DNA of 64,000 bases from contig NZ_FZNV01000007.1 of NCBI RefSeq assembly GCF_900188415.1, forward strand, positions 1 through 64,000, read 5' to 3'. Position numbers and translations under genes: made by a program. This DNA comes from Maribacter sedimenticola. GTDB taxonomy: Bacteria; Bacteroidota; Bacteroidia; Flavobacteriales; Flavobacteriaceae. The notes beneath the pieces are model-generated. The model was not told the DNA's origin and ran no database searches. It saw nothing but the letters and a program-made list of their open reading frames with translations. Within the stretch, counting starts at the first letter, position 1. Every line of letters begins with the position of its first letter. Shown piece by piece: positions 17,280-26,212 of the stretch.

Positions 17280-17287
17280 CAAATTTA
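17280..17287 (-). promoter_or_regulatory. Candidate -7 element of the nqr operon
   Basis: On the minus strand TAAATTTG matches TAnnTTTG and is 35 bp upstream of the nqrA ATG. It lies inside the longer nqrA frame, which supports the downstream start. No clear -33 TTG at 19 bp. Confidence 0.45.
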
Positions 17288-17397
17288 AGTACAAAAACTT
17301 CGTTTTCATAATTATTACCCCATAATTTAGACAATACAACGAGCTATATTTTTTAGGTATCGTTTTTGTTTACCTTTACCACGTAAAAAGCTATTAA

Positions 17398-18639
17398 ATG
17401 CGTTATTTCGTTAAACTTATTATACTATTGGCATTTCTTCAAAACGTTGCTGCACAGGTCCAGGAAGAGGTAAATCCGCCAAACCATATTAAATCCATCA
17501 TATTTAAAGGTCCAACGGACGATCAATTTCCCATCATAAAAATAGGTGAGCCTATTTACCTTGAATTTGATGATATACTGGCCAACGAACAGGACTATTA
17601 TTATAAAATTACACATTGTGATTACGATTGGAACAAATCTGCACTTTTAAAATCCCAGTATCTTGATGGGGTGGACAACCAGCGTATCATCAATTACGAA
17701 AACAGCTACACAACTTTAGAGACTTATAGCAATTATCAATTGACCATACCTAATGATAATGTACGGCTCAAGGTAAGCGGCAACTATCTAATTGAAATTT
17801 ACAACAACAATTACGAACTACAGTTTTCAAGAAGATTTGTTGTCTATAAGGATTTGGTCAATGTGGGGGCCAGTATTAAACGTTCGCGCGATTTTAATTA
17901 TTTGAACGAAAAGCAAGTGGTCCAATTTACTATTCAGCCCAGTAGTTTACGTTTGGTGAACCCCAAAAAAGAGGTCAAGGTAGCCATTCTACAAAATTAT
18001 TACTGGCCCACAGCCATATATGACATATCTCCACAATACACCATTGGCAGTGAACTTGTTTATAAATACGACCAAGAAACTGCATTTTATGGTGGTAACG
18101 AATTTTTACTGTTCGATACGAGCGACCTTAGAGCGCCCAGTTCCCAAATATCCAGTATAGAACTTTCTGATCTGTACAACCATTACCTATTTGCGGATAG
18201 CCCAAGGAACGACCAGTCATACACCTATTTTCCCGATATTAACGGAGATTTTGTCATCCGAACATTACAAGGTGACGATGCTTCTAGGGAAGCTGAATAT
18301 TCCTTGGTTCATTTTAGCCTGCCCTATACCGAATATATAGCATTGGACGATGTATACGTTTTTGGAAAATTCAATAATTATGCATTGACGGATGAAAACA
18401 AAATGACCTACAACGAGAATACGGGCATGATGGAAGCAACTATTAAAATGAAGCAAGGATTCTACAATTATAAATATGTATTAAAAAACAATAAGGGTAT
18501 AGATTTGAACGCCGTAGACGGAAATTTCCACTTTACCGAAAATAATTATGTTATTTTGGTTTATTACAGAAATTTTGGAGATATGTACGACAGTATTATT
18601 GGCGTAGGATCCGCCAATTCAAGAAATATAACCAACTAA
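17398..18639 (+). CDS. Type IX secretion system plug protein (DUF5103)
   Basis: 413 residues with a signal peptide ending AAQ (residue 20). The rest matches the DUF5103 family, known in Flavobacterium as the periplasmic 'Plug' that closes the SprA translocon on its inner side when no cargo is passing. Features seen: an Ig-like N-terminal domain (LEFDDILANEQDYYYKI, then HCDYDW), a middle beta domain, and a C-terminal module with FGKFNNYALTDENKMTYN, ending in YYRNFGDMYDSIIGV. Divergent from nqrA with a 153-bp spacer. Assignment rests on remembered family motifs. Confidence 0.85.
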   Translation: MRYFVKLIILLAFLQNVAAQVQEEVNPPNHIKSIIFKGPTDDQFPIIKIGEPIYLEFDDILANEQDYYYKITHCDYDWNKSALLKSQYLDGVDNQRIINYENSYTTLETYSNYQLTIPNDNVRLKVSGNYLIEIYNNNYELQFSRRFVVYKDLVNVGASIKRSRDFNYLNEKQVVQFTIQPSSLRLVNPKKEVKVAILQNYYWPTAIYDISPQYTIGSELVYKYDQETAFYGGNEFLLFDTSDLRAPSSQISSIELSDLYNHYLFADSPRNDQSYTYFPDINGDFVIRTLQGDDASREAEYSLVHFSLPYTEYIALDDVYVFGKFNNYALTDENKMTYNENTGMMEATIKMKQGFYNYKYVLKNNKGIDLNAVDGNFHFTENNYVILVYYRNFGDMYDSIIGVGSANSRNITN

Positions 18640-18664
18640 TGTATCTTTACGTTTTTCATCGCTT

Positions 18665-19789
18665 ATGAAAAACCCACCAACCACCAGAACAACCGGCAGA
18701 TACAAATTGCAATATAGAGGCGTTGAATGCCTTAATTGTGGTCATCCCTTAGACCTTAGCGATAAATACTGCCCAAATTGCTCCCAAGCAAACAGCACTA
18801 AAAAACTTTCACTTTTAGATTTTTTTGAAGAGTATTTTACCAATATCCTTTCTTATGACTCCAAAATCCTACAAACGCTTACCGCGCTTCTTTTAAGGCC
18901 AGGAAAAATAACGAGGGACTATATTGCGGGTAAACGCCTTTCTTACACCAATCCTTTTAGATTTTTACTAAGCCTGGCCATAATTTATTTTCTATTGATC
19001 AGTATTAGCGGTGAATTTGAAAATTTGAACAAATTTGGTTCGGAAAACAAGGAATCCATCTTCAATTTCCAAAAGCAGATCAATAATATTGAATTTGATT
19101 CTGAAGAAGAAAAGAAACAAGCATTGGCCGCTATAGACTCGTTGAAAAAACAACAGTATATTGGCAATAAAATCAATAATAAGGATTCCATAATCCTTTC
19201 TAACCCAGTTCTTCATTTTAAAAATATAAATAACGATGGGGTTACGGAAAGATTTTTTAACAAGATACAGTTCTTCAATGCCGCTATTAAAAATGATACG
19301 ATATTTAGTTTCACGGAAAGTGTAGCCAAATATGATCTGGCCAACTCTACCGAGAATGAAATGGCCTACAACCTATCCAATAGTTTGGTGGAAATAGAAA
19401 AAAGACCGGGTACTTTCGTAAATACCTTAATTTCAAAATCACCCTTTGCCACATTCTTCTTTCTACCTTTCTTTTCTTTGTTCATATGGTTGGCCTACAT
19501 CAGAAAAAAACACACTTATACCGATCATTTAATCTTTAGTTTTCACAATCAATCGTTATTATTTATCTTGCTCATTGTTAGCTATTTGGTAAATGCCATT
19601 TTCAACTTTAGCAGTGAGGGTATTTTTATATTGATTTTCGCCCTCTATCTGTACAAGGCAATGCGAAATTTCTATCAACAAGGACGATTTAAAACGATTG
19701 TAAAATATGTATTCCTGAATTCTGTTTTTATAATTTTAGGAATCATTGCAATTACAATTTTAATAGCTGCTAGCGTATTTACATATTAA
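18665..19789 (+). CDS. DUF3667-type zinc-ribbon membrane protein
   Basis: 374 residues. An N-terminal zinc ribbon has Cys22, Cys25, Cys36 and Cys39 (CLNCGHP and YCPNCSQ). It is followed by the family stretch LLRPGKITRDYIAGKRLSY and FRFLLSLAIIYFLL (first membrane helix). A long polar loop of ~150 residues follows, then four more helices near the C-terminus. The family is widespread in Bacteroidetes and has no established function. It starts 25 bp after the plug gene and ends 2 bp before apaG. Confidence 0.85.
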   Translation: MKNPPTTRTTGRYKLQYRGVECLNCGHPLDLSDKYCPNCSQANSTKKLSLLDFFEEYFTNILSYDSKILQTLTALLLRPGKITRDYIAGKRLSYTNPFRFLLSLAIIYFLLISISGEFENLNKFGSENKESIFNFQKQINNIEFDSEEEKKQALAAIDSLKKQQYIGNKINNKDSIILSNPVLHFKNINNDGVTERFFNKIQFFNAAIKNDTIFSFTESVAKYDLANSTENEMAYNLSNSLVEIEKRPGTFVNTLISKSPFATFFFLPFFSLFIWLAYIRKKHTYTDHLIFSFHNQSLLFILLIVSYLVNAIFNFSSEGIFILIFALYLYKAMRNFYQQGRFKTIVKYVFLNSVFIILGIIAITILIAASVFTY

Positions 19790-19791
19790 GT

Positions 19792-20178
19792 ATGATCACA
19801 CAGGTAACCAAGGGCATAAAAATATCGGTTCAGACCAGTTTTGAAGGTACGTTCTTTAAAAACTATAAAATGCATTATGCATTTGGGTATACGATATGCA
19901 TTGAAAACCAAAGTAAGGATGCAGTACAGCTCACATCTCGCCATTGGAAAATATATGATTCCCTAAATGATATGGAAACATTGGACGGTGAAGGCGTTAT
20001 AGGAAAAAAACCTGTTATCCAACCAGGAGAATCACATACCTATAATTCCGGTTGCTTATTGACTTCACCTATCGGTGCCATGAAAGGTCACTACAACATG
20101 TCCAATTTTAACACCTCAGAAAAATTTAGGGTTTACATACCCACATTTAAGTTTAGTGCCCCATTTGCCCTGAACTAA
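19792..20178 (+). CDS. apaG: ApaG-domain protein
   Basis: 128 residues, full length for ApaG, a single Ig/fibronectin-like beta domain. Motifs: YTICIENQSKDAVQLTSRHWKI, GVIGKKPVIQPGESHTYNSG and a C-terminal IPTFKFSAPF. ApaG has been linked to Co2+/Mg2+ homeostasis and Ap4A metabolism in enterics; its biochemical role is unsettled. It follows the DUF3667 gene by 2 bp. Confidence 0.93.
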   Translation: MITQVTKGIKISVQTSFEGTFFKNYKMHYAFGYTICIENQSKDAVQLTSRHWKIYDSLNDMETLDGEGVIGKKPVIQPGESHTYNSGCLLTSPIGAMKGHYNMSNFNTSEKFRVYIPTFKFSAPFALN

Positions 20179-20224
20179 CACTTTTTTAAACTACTTATTA
20201 GTTTTAAGTCCAACACCGTTTTAG

Positions 20225-20232
20225 TACCTTTG
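20225..20232 (+). promoter_or_regulatory. Candidate -7 element for pruA
   Basis: TACCTTTG matches TAnnTTTG and lies 29 bp upstream of the ATG at 20262. It supports pruA as a separate unit from apaG. Confidence 0.5.
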
Positions 20233-20261
20233 GTCAACTTTTTAATTTAAAAAATTTGACA

Positions 20262-21890
20262 ATGGGAAAAGGTTTTTTTCAAGTTCCAAAAGCAATTAAC
20301 GAACCAATTAAAAGCTACGCTCCAGGCAGTCCTGAAAGGGCATTGGTTCTGGAACAATATAAAGCATATTATAATGACCAAATAGATGTACCTATGTATA
20401 TAGGTCCTGATGAAGTGCGTACTGGAAATACAAAACCTATGTCACCACCTCACGACCATCAGCATATAGTTGGCACCTACCATACGGCTACCAAAAAAAA
20501 TATTCAAGATGCCATTGACAATTGCCTTACCTCTAGGGAGGAATGGGCCAATTTAAGTTGGGAACAACGTGCCTCTATATTCTTAAAAGCGGCCGATTTG
20601 ATCGCAGGTCCTTACCGTTCAAAAATCAATGCGGCTACAATGATCGCCCAGTCAAAAAATATACACCAAGCTGAAATAGATGCTGCTTGTGAACTAATTG
20701 ATTTTTTAAGGTTCAACGTGGAATACATGTCCCAAATCTATGCTGAGCAACCCGCATCAGCTGCAGGAATTTGGAACAGAGTGGAATATAGACCGCTTGA
20801 AGGCTTTGTATACGCTATTACACCTTTTAACTTTACCGCAATTGCCGGTAACTTACCAGCAAGTGCTGCCCTAATGGGCAATGTTGTGGTTTGGAAACCT
20901 AGCGATAGTCAGATATTTTCAGCAAAGGTTATCGTGGATATCTTTAAAGAGGCCGGTTTACCGGACGGGGTAATCAATGTGGTATATGGAGACCCGGTAA
21001 TGATTACGGATACCGTACTGGCCAGTCCAGATTTTGCGGGAATTCACTTTACTGGCTCCACCCATGTATTTAAATCATTGTGGAAACAAATTGGAACCAA
21101 TATAGATACCTACAAAACCTATCCAAGAATTGTTGGGGAGACCGGTGGCAAGGACTTTATTTTAGCACACCCTACCGCAAACACCAAACAAGTTGCTACG
21201 GCAATATCCAGGGGGGCATTTGAGTTCCAAGGTCAAAAATGTAGTGCGGCGTCTAGGGTTTATCTTCCCAAATCCACATCTAAGCAAATTTTGGACTTGG
21301 TTAAAGCGGATATCGATTCTTTTAACAAACCTGGTTCTCCAGAAGATATGTCCAACTTTATAACAGCAGTTATCCACGAAGGCTCTTTTGATAAATTGGC
21401 CAAATATATTGACCAGGCCAAAAAAGATACCCAAGCAGAAATTGTTGCCGGAGGTAATTATGATAAAACAAAAGGTTATTTCATTGAACCTACCGTGATT
21501 GTAACTACAGACCCAAAATACACAACCATGGAAACGGAACTTTTTGGCCCTGTAGTTACCGTATATATCTATGATGATGCAGAATGGAGCAAAACCCTTA
21601 AATTGATAGACACAACATCTGAATATGCTTTGACAGGCGCAGTACTTTCAAAGGATAGATATGCTATTGAAGAGGCTACCAAGGCGTTACAGAATTGCGC
21701 AGGTAATTTCTATATTAATGACAAACCTACCGGAGCAGTAGTTGGCCAGCAACCGTTTGGTGGCGCAAGAGCATCCGGAACAAACGATAAGGCTGGGTCC
21801 GCACAAAACTTATTGCGCTGGGTTTCCCCAAGGTTAATAAAAGAGACCTTTGTCACCCCAGAAGATTATAGATATCCCTTTTTAGGGTAA
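20262..21890 (+). CDS. pruA: L-glutamate gamma-semialdehyde (1-pyrroline-5-carboxylate) dehydrogenase
   Basis: 542 residues from the ATG at 20262; a TTG two codons earlier is in frame but less likely. It oxidises the proline breakdown intermediate to glutamate with NAD+. Aldehyde dehydrogenase motifs: FNFTAIAGNLPASAALMGN, the FTGS of the NAD site, GETGGKD with the general-base Glu, and FQGQKCSAASRVY with the catalytic Cys. The C-terminal FGGARASGTNDKAG is typical of the P5C group. No proline dehydrogenase gene is next to it. A strong terminator follows. Confidence 0.96.
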   Translation: MGKGFFQVPKAINEPIKSYAPGSPERALVLEQYKAYYNDQIDVPMYIGPDEVRTGNTKPMSPPHDHQHIVGTYHTATKKNIQDAIDNCLTSREEWANLSWEQRASIFLKAADLIAGPYRSKINAATMIAQSKNIHQAEIDAACELIDFLRFNVEYMSQIYAEQPASAAGIWNRVEYRPLEGFVYAITPFNFTAIAGNLPASAALMGNVVVWKPSDSQIFSAKVIVDIFKEAGLPDGVINVVYGDPVMITDTVLASPDFAGIHFTGSTHVFKSLWKQIGTNIDTYKTYPRIVGETGGKDFILAHPTANTKQVATAISRGAFEFQGQKCSAASRVYLPKSTSKQILDLVKADIDSFNKPGSPEDMSNFITAVIHEGSFDKLAKYIDQAKKDTQAEIVAGGNYDKTKGYFIEPTVIVTTDPKYTTMETELFGPVVTVYIYDDAEWSKTLKLIDTTSEYALTGAVLSKDRYAIEEATKALQNCAGNFYINDKPTGAVVGQQPFGGARASGTNDKAGSAQNLLRWVSPRLIKETFVTPEDYRYPFLG

Positions 21891-21895
21891 TTTTT

Positions 21896-21927
21896 AAAAA
21901 AGGCCGAAATTGAATTCGGCCTTTTTT
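21896..21927. terminator. Intrinsic terminator after pruA
   Basis: AAAAAAGGCCGAA and complement form a long stem around a short AT-rich loop, ending in six or more T residues, 5 bp after the pruA stop. Confidence 0.9.
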
Positions 21928-22000
21928 ATTGAAAATCTAAAAATAAAGAGGTACATTGAAGAATTAATCAATCTCTTATTTCTCACTTAACACACTAATT

Positions 22001-22513
22001 ATGAAAAAGTTACTATTGTTACTTGCAGTAAGCTGCTCCTGTATTTCATATGCACAGGATGAACTGGCACAAAACACCATTAAGGCGGTTTTGGCCGGTA
22101 ACCAATCTCAAGTTATACAACTTGCTGAAGCTTTCCCTGACGATAAATATGATTGGCGACCTACGGAAGGGGTCAATTCGGTTGGCGAGGCTTTATTACA
22201 TGTAGCGGGCGGAAATTATTTTTTAGCCTCTAAACTGGGTTTTGCTCCCCCAGAAGATGTCGATGTAATGAACTTGGGCAAAATAACCGGTAAGGAAAAT
22301 ATTATAGCAGCATTAAAAAAATCCAATGATTTTGTCCTTGAAAAGATCACCATGATAGAGGACGGACAATTAAACGATGAAGTGGATTTTGGGTTTATGA
22401 AAGCAAATAAATTAGGCGGACTTCTTGCGATTATGGAACATAACGGCGAACATAAAGGACAACTAATAGCTTATGCCAGATCAAACGATATTGTTCCACC
22501 TTGGAGCAAATAA
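22001..22513 (+). CDS. Exported DinB-like four-helix protein
   Basis: 170 residues with a signal peptide ending SYAQ (residue 19). The mature part fits the DinB/YfiT-like metal-binding four-helix fold: a His in GEALLHVAGGNYF and the C-terminal MEHNGEHKGQLIAYAR give the typical histidine triad. Exported DinB-like proteins are frequent in Bacteroidetes; some relatives are thiol transferases, but no substrate can be assigned. A terminator follows 25 bp downstream. Confidence 0.85.
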   Translation: MKKLLLLLAVSCSCISYAQDELAQNTIKAVLAGNQSQVIQLAEAFPDDKYDWRPTEGVNSVGEALLHVAGGNYFLASKLGFAPPEDVDVMNLGKITGKENIIAALKKSNDFVLEKITMIEDGQLNDEVDFGFMKANKLGGLLAIMEHNGEHKGQLIAYARSNDIVPPWSK

Positions 22514-22537
22514 CATCAAAAAGTATTAAGTAATTCT

Positions 22538-22570
22538 AGCCTTTAATCATTCATTGATTGAAGGCTTTTT
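22538..22570 (+). terminator. Intrinsic terminator after the DinB-like gene
   Basis: Stem AGCCTTTAATCA paired (with one bulge) with TGATTGAAGGCT around a TTCAT loop, followed by TTTT. Confidence 0.8.
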
Positions 22571-22943
22571 CTTTTGCGAAACTATTTATCTTTCATGGAA
22601 TCTTCCAAAAAACTGTTTTTACAACAAAGCCAATTGCCCTTCATACTGCTTGCCCTTATAAGGACTACAACCTAAAATACATCACTGTAGATAATTTTTG
22701 AATGCAATGGTTAATTGAAAAAAAATAAATTCTTTAATATTTAGATCAATTCCAATTTTTTACCATGCTACGGATTTTTATATGAACAAAAATCATAATA
22801 AGTGAATAGTTTAAAACGGCGAAGGTCTATATACATATAAGCGCATTAATGATAAACACAATATCAATGTAAATTTAACGTTAATTAATTGTAAATTAGA
22901 GGTAAATTTACGAAATTCAAGTTCACCTTAAATTTAGTCTGCT
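22571..22943. other. AT-rich intergenic region
   Basis: About 370 bp with no supported ORF. The right half is very AT-rich and carries imperfect direct repeats of GTAAATTTA (around 22870 and 22903), which could belong to a promoter region for the small ORF that follows. No tRNA or known riboswitch seen. Confidence 0.4.
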
Positions 22944-23060
22944 ATGAAAACTTCAACAAAGATTGTTAAAAAAGCTAGTTTCCATATTGCAACTTGGAAC
23001 GCTGTAAAACTATTTGTTCAAAAATACAGAAGAGCTTACTACCAAGCCTTTAGCCTGTAA
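22944..23060 (+). CDS. Possible small basic protein (38 aa)
   Basis: An ATG-TAA frame of 38 codons: it begins MKTSTKIVKKASFHIA, is rich in Lys, Arg and aromatic residues, and ends RAYYQAFSL. The composition, with a possible amphipathic helix in the middle, looks more like a real small protein than random AT-rich DNA. It lies alone in a 567-bp gap between convergent genes. No family recognised and no clear ribosome binding site. Confidence 0.4.
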   Translation: MKTSTKIVKKASFHIATWNAVKLFVQKYRRAYYQAFSL

Positions 23061-23080
23061 ATATTGAAACACAATGTATA

Positions 23081-23716
23081 CTACCCCTTAAATTTTAAGG
23101 GGAGATACACCATTTTTTTAGTTTCAAAAAAATCTTCCTTAAAATAATCCGTCAAATCATAAATTTTGGCCGTCTTGTAATCCTTAAGTTCCTCTAACAA
23201 ATCACCTCCCTTTAAATACAGTATTCCATTACGGATTTCATGTACGGACTCTTTTTTTATTTTTCCTTTGACCCAATGTACAAAGGTAGGCATAGCGGCA
23301 ACCGCCCTACTCACGATAAAATCAAATTGCCCAGGTATTTCCTCTACACGCTTGTTAACGGTAGTAACATTGGTCAACTGCAAACCTTCAACAACCTCAT
23401 TGACCACCTTTATTTTTTTTCCTATGGAATCTACCAAGGTAAAATGAACTTCAGGAAATAAAATGGCTAAAGGTATACCAGGAAAACCACCTCCAGTACC
23501 CACATCCAATATTGAAGCTCCATTATTGAACGAAGTGAATTTTGCAATAGCCAAAGAATGTAAGACATGTCTAAGATATAATTCATCGATATCTTTTCTG
23601 GATACCACGTTAATCTTTTGATTCCAATCCTTATATAATTCTTCTAACTTCTTAAATTGTTCTTTTTGGTTTTCCGATAAATTGGGAAAATATTCAAATA
23701 TGGTTTCAACAGTCAT
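23081..23716 (-). CDS. rsmG: 16S rRNA (guanine527-N7)-methyltransferase
   Basis: 211 residues, normal for RsmG (GidB). It methylates G527 of 16S rRNA. Motifs: NVVSRKDIDELYLRHVLHSL, the SAM site LDVGTGGGFPGIPLAILFP, and FIVSRAVAAMPTF. The last codons overlap a perfect inverted repeat (23084-23102). A separate minus-strand unit. Confidence 0.96.
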   Translation of the reverse strand: MTVETIFEYFPNLSENQKEQFKKLEELYKDWNQKINVVSRKDIDELYLRHVLHSLAIAKFTSFNNGASILDVGTGGGFPGIPLAILFPEVHFTLVDSIGKKIKVVNEVVEGLQLTNVTTVNKRVEEIPGQFDFIVSRAVAAMPTFVHWVKGKIKKESVHEIRNGILYLKGGDLLEELKDYKTAKIYDLTDYFKEDFFETKKMVYLPLKFKG

Positions 23717-23835
23717 CCGTATCTTTGTAAATAGATTTTATTAGTATATTCACTTTTGCAAAGATTTCGCTTTTAATTAAGCTATCAAACTATTATACAT
23801 TCATTTAAGTTATAAAAAATTAATATTACCCCATT

Positions 23836-24936
23836 ATGGAACAAAAAACCATACGTTTCTCAAGAACGGATTCTGCAAAGTTCTTCAAGACCTTGAACAG
23901 CAGAGTAAACGATTATTTTAAAACCAATAAGTTGAAAAAAACAGGAAACTGGAAATTACACCTTAAAACGGTAGTAATGTTCACCCTTTTCCTTGCACCC
24001 TATTTTTTAATATTGACATTAGGCTTGCCCACTTGGGCCAATTTACTTTTAACAATAGTAATGGGAATTGGTATGGCAGGTGTAGGCATGAACGTAATGC
24101 ACGATGGCAACCATGGCGCATACTCCAATAAAAAATGGGTAAATAAACTAATGGGCAGCAGTATTTACATATTGGCCGGTAATGTTTACAATTGGCAAGT
24201 ACAGCATAATGTACTACACCATACCTATACCAATATCCATGAACATGATGAAGATATGGAAGCTGGTAGAATATTACGTTTTTCCAAACATGCCGAATGG
24301 AAAAAACACCATAGATTTCAACATTTTTACTCTGTTTTCCTATACGGCCTATTGACCTTCAATTGGGCCATTACTACAGATTTTCAGCAAATGTACCGGT
24401 ATATGAAACGTAAATTATCATATGGAAAACTACCGAGCGCCACATTAAATTGGAGTACATTGATCATTACCAAAATTTTATACATTACTATTTGGATCGT
24501 TATTCCTATGCTAATATTGGATATTGCTTGGTGGAAAATATTGATCGGCTTTTTTCTAATGCATTATGTAGCGGGTGTTATCCTGAGTGTAGTTTTTCAA
24601 CTTGCACATATTGTAGATGATGCGGACACTCCGTTACCAGATCAATCCGGAACAATGAAAAACACTTGGGCCATTCACCAATTGTTTACTACGGTCAATT
24701 TTGGAACTAAGAACAAGATCGTAAACTGGTTTACCGGTGGCTTGAACCATCAAGTAGAGCACCATATCTTTCCAAATATCAGTCATGTACATTACACAAA
24801 AATTTCCAAAATTGTGAAACAGACCGCACAGGAGTTTAATTTGCCATACCACGAGTATAAAACTACCAGAAAAGCTATAATTTCGCACTTTAAACATTTA
24901 AAGGAATTAGGCAAGGAGCCTTCATTACAATATTAG
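23836..24936 (+). CDS. Membrane fatty acid desaturase (acyl-CoA/acyl-lipid type)
   Basis: 366 residues. The three histidine boxes of membrane di-iron desaturases are present: HDGNH at 89-93, HNVLHH at 124-129 and HQVEHH at 305-310. The QxxHH form of the last box is typical of the linoleoyl-CoA/front-end desaturase group. Hydrophobic segments at ~45-85, ~103-118 and ~205-250 fit the four-helix topology. It introduces a double bond into membrane fatty acids, plausibly for fluidity in the cold; the position of the bond cannot be told. A TATCTTTG element lies ~110 bp upstream (23720-23727). Confidence 0.92.
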   Translation: MEQKTIRFSRTDSAKFFKTLNSRVNDYFKTNKLKKTGNWKLHLKTVVMFTLFLAPYFLILTLGLPTWANLLLTIVMGIGMAGVGMNVMHDGNHGAYSNKKWVNKLMGSSIYILAGNVYNWQVQHNVLHHTYTNIHEHDEDMEAGRILRFSKHAEWKKHHRFQHFYSVFLYGLLTFNWAITTDFQQMYRYMKRKLSYGKLPSATLNWSTLIITKILYITIWIVIPMLILDIAWWKILIGFFLMHYVAGVILSVVFQLAHIVDDADTPLPDQSGTMKNTWAIHQLFTTVNFGTKNKIVNWFTGGLNHQVEHHIFPNISHVHYTKISKIVKQTAQEFNLPYHEYKTTRKAIISHFKHLKELGKEPSLQY

Positions 24937-24951
24937 AAATTTAAAGTACCT

Positions 24952-26142
24952 ATGAGCAATCAACTTTCGGATAGGATTAACAGTGTTACACCGTCAGCTA
25001 CTTTAGAAATGGCTGCAAAGGCCCGTGAATTAAGAGCTGCTGGAAAAGATATTATTGGCTTAAGTTTAGGCGAACCGGATTTTAATACTCCTGATTATAT
25101 TAAGGAGGCGGCTATACAGGCCATCAACGACAACTACAACTCATACTCTCCAGTAGATGGGTATGTAGATTTAAAAAAGGCAATTATCACTAAATTCAAA
25201 AGAGATAATAACCTTACTTATGACCCTGCACAAATTGTTGTTTCCGCAGGTGCAAAACAATCATTGTACAATGTAGCCCAGGTAATCTTGAACCCTGGTG
25301 ACGAAGTTATTTTACCTTGTCCATATTGGGTAAGTTATAGTGATATTGTAAAACTGGCAGATGGGGTCCCCGTGGAAGTTCCTACAACTTTAGAGAACGA
25401 TTTTAAGATGACCGCACAGCAGTTGGAAGCGGCCATAACGCCTAAAACCAGGATGCTTTGGTATAGCTCACCTTGTAATCCTAGCGGCTCTATATATAGT
25501 AAAGAGGAGTTACGTGCCTTGGCCGATGTGTTACAAAAACACCCGCAAATCATAGTGGTAAGTGATGAAATTTACGAACATATTAATTATGGTGTCACAA
25601 AACATGCTTCTATGGCAGAGTTTGAGGACATGTACGATCGCACTGTAACCGTAAATGGTGTTGCAAAGGCATTTGCTATGACCGGATGGCGAATAGGATA
25701 TATTGGTGCACCAGCTTATATTGCCAGAGCTACCAACAAACTACAGGGCCAAGTTACCAGTGGATCAAACTGTATTGCACAACGTGCGGTAATTACAGCA
25801 TTGGAAGAATCTCCAGACCGTATTCAGTATATGGTAGATGAGTTCAAGGAACGTCGCAAATTAATATTGGACCTATTGAACGATATTGAAGGTTTTAAAT
25901 GCAATGAGCCTGAAGGGGCGTTCTATGTATACCCAGATGTAACTTCCTTTTTTGGCAAGACATTCAATGGTACAACAATAAATAACGCTTCTGATTTTTC
26001 CATGTATATTTTAGAGGCTGCCAATGTTGCCACCGTTACAGGCGATGCATTTGGCAATGGAAATTGTATTCGTATATCTTACGCCGCCTCAGTAAAGGAA
26101 ATTAAAGATGCAATGTCAAGAATTAAGGAAGCGTTAAAATAA
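24952..26142 (+). CDS. PLP-dependent class I aminotransferase (aspartate aminotransferase-like)
   Basis: 396 residues. PLP-binding lysine is Lys239 in NGVAKAFAMTGWRIGY; other motifs are LSLGEPDFNTPDYI, SAGAKQSLYN, YSSPCNPSGSIYSKEE and SDEIYEHINY, and the Arg binding the substrate carboxylate is in CIRISYA. It is most like the I-gamma aspartate/prephenate aminotransferases. Substrate range cannot be fixed from sequence. Starts 15 bp after the desaturase gene; a terminator follows. Confidence 0.93.
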   Translation: MSNQLSDRINSVTPSATLEMAAKARELRAAGKDIIGLSLGEPDFNTPDYIKEAAIQAINDNYNSYSPVDGYVDLKKAIITKFKRDNNLTYDPAQIVVSAGAKQSLYNVAQVILNPGDEVILPCPYWVSYSDIVKLADGVPVEVPTTLENDFKMTAQQLEAAITPKTRMLWYSSPCNPSGSIYSKEELRALADVLQKHPQIIVVSDEIYEHINYGVTKHASMAEFEDMYDRTVTVNGVAKAFAMTGWRIGYIGAPAYIARATNKLQGQVTSGSNCIAQRAVITALEESPDRIQYMVDEFKERRKLILDLLNDIEGFKCNEPEGAFYVYPDVTSFFGKTFNGTTINNASDFSMYILEAANVATVTGDAFGNGNCIRISYAASVKEIKDAMSRIKEALK

Positions 26143-26167
26143 AATTACCGCTTACTTATTCGTAAAT

Positions 26168-26197
26168 AAAAGTCTCTTCTAACGAAGGGACTTTTTT
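26168..26197. terminator. Bidirectional terminator between aminotransferase and trkH
   Basis: 12-bp stem AAAAGTCTCTTC with its complement (one G-T pair) around a TAAC loop, with T-runs on both strands. Confidence 0.88.
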
Positions 26198-26212
26198 ATT
26201 GCCCAAATTCAA

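Noticed and set aside
17245-17334. Longer N-terminus of NqrA
   Set aside because: The added 30 residues have no family resemblance, and a candidate -7 element lies within them.
23084-23102. Perfect inverted repeat CCCCTTAAATTTTAAGGGG as terminator
   Set aside because: It lies over the last codons of rsmG, leaves only a minimal loop and has no T-run after it, so it is unlikely to be an intrinsic terminator; could be chance.
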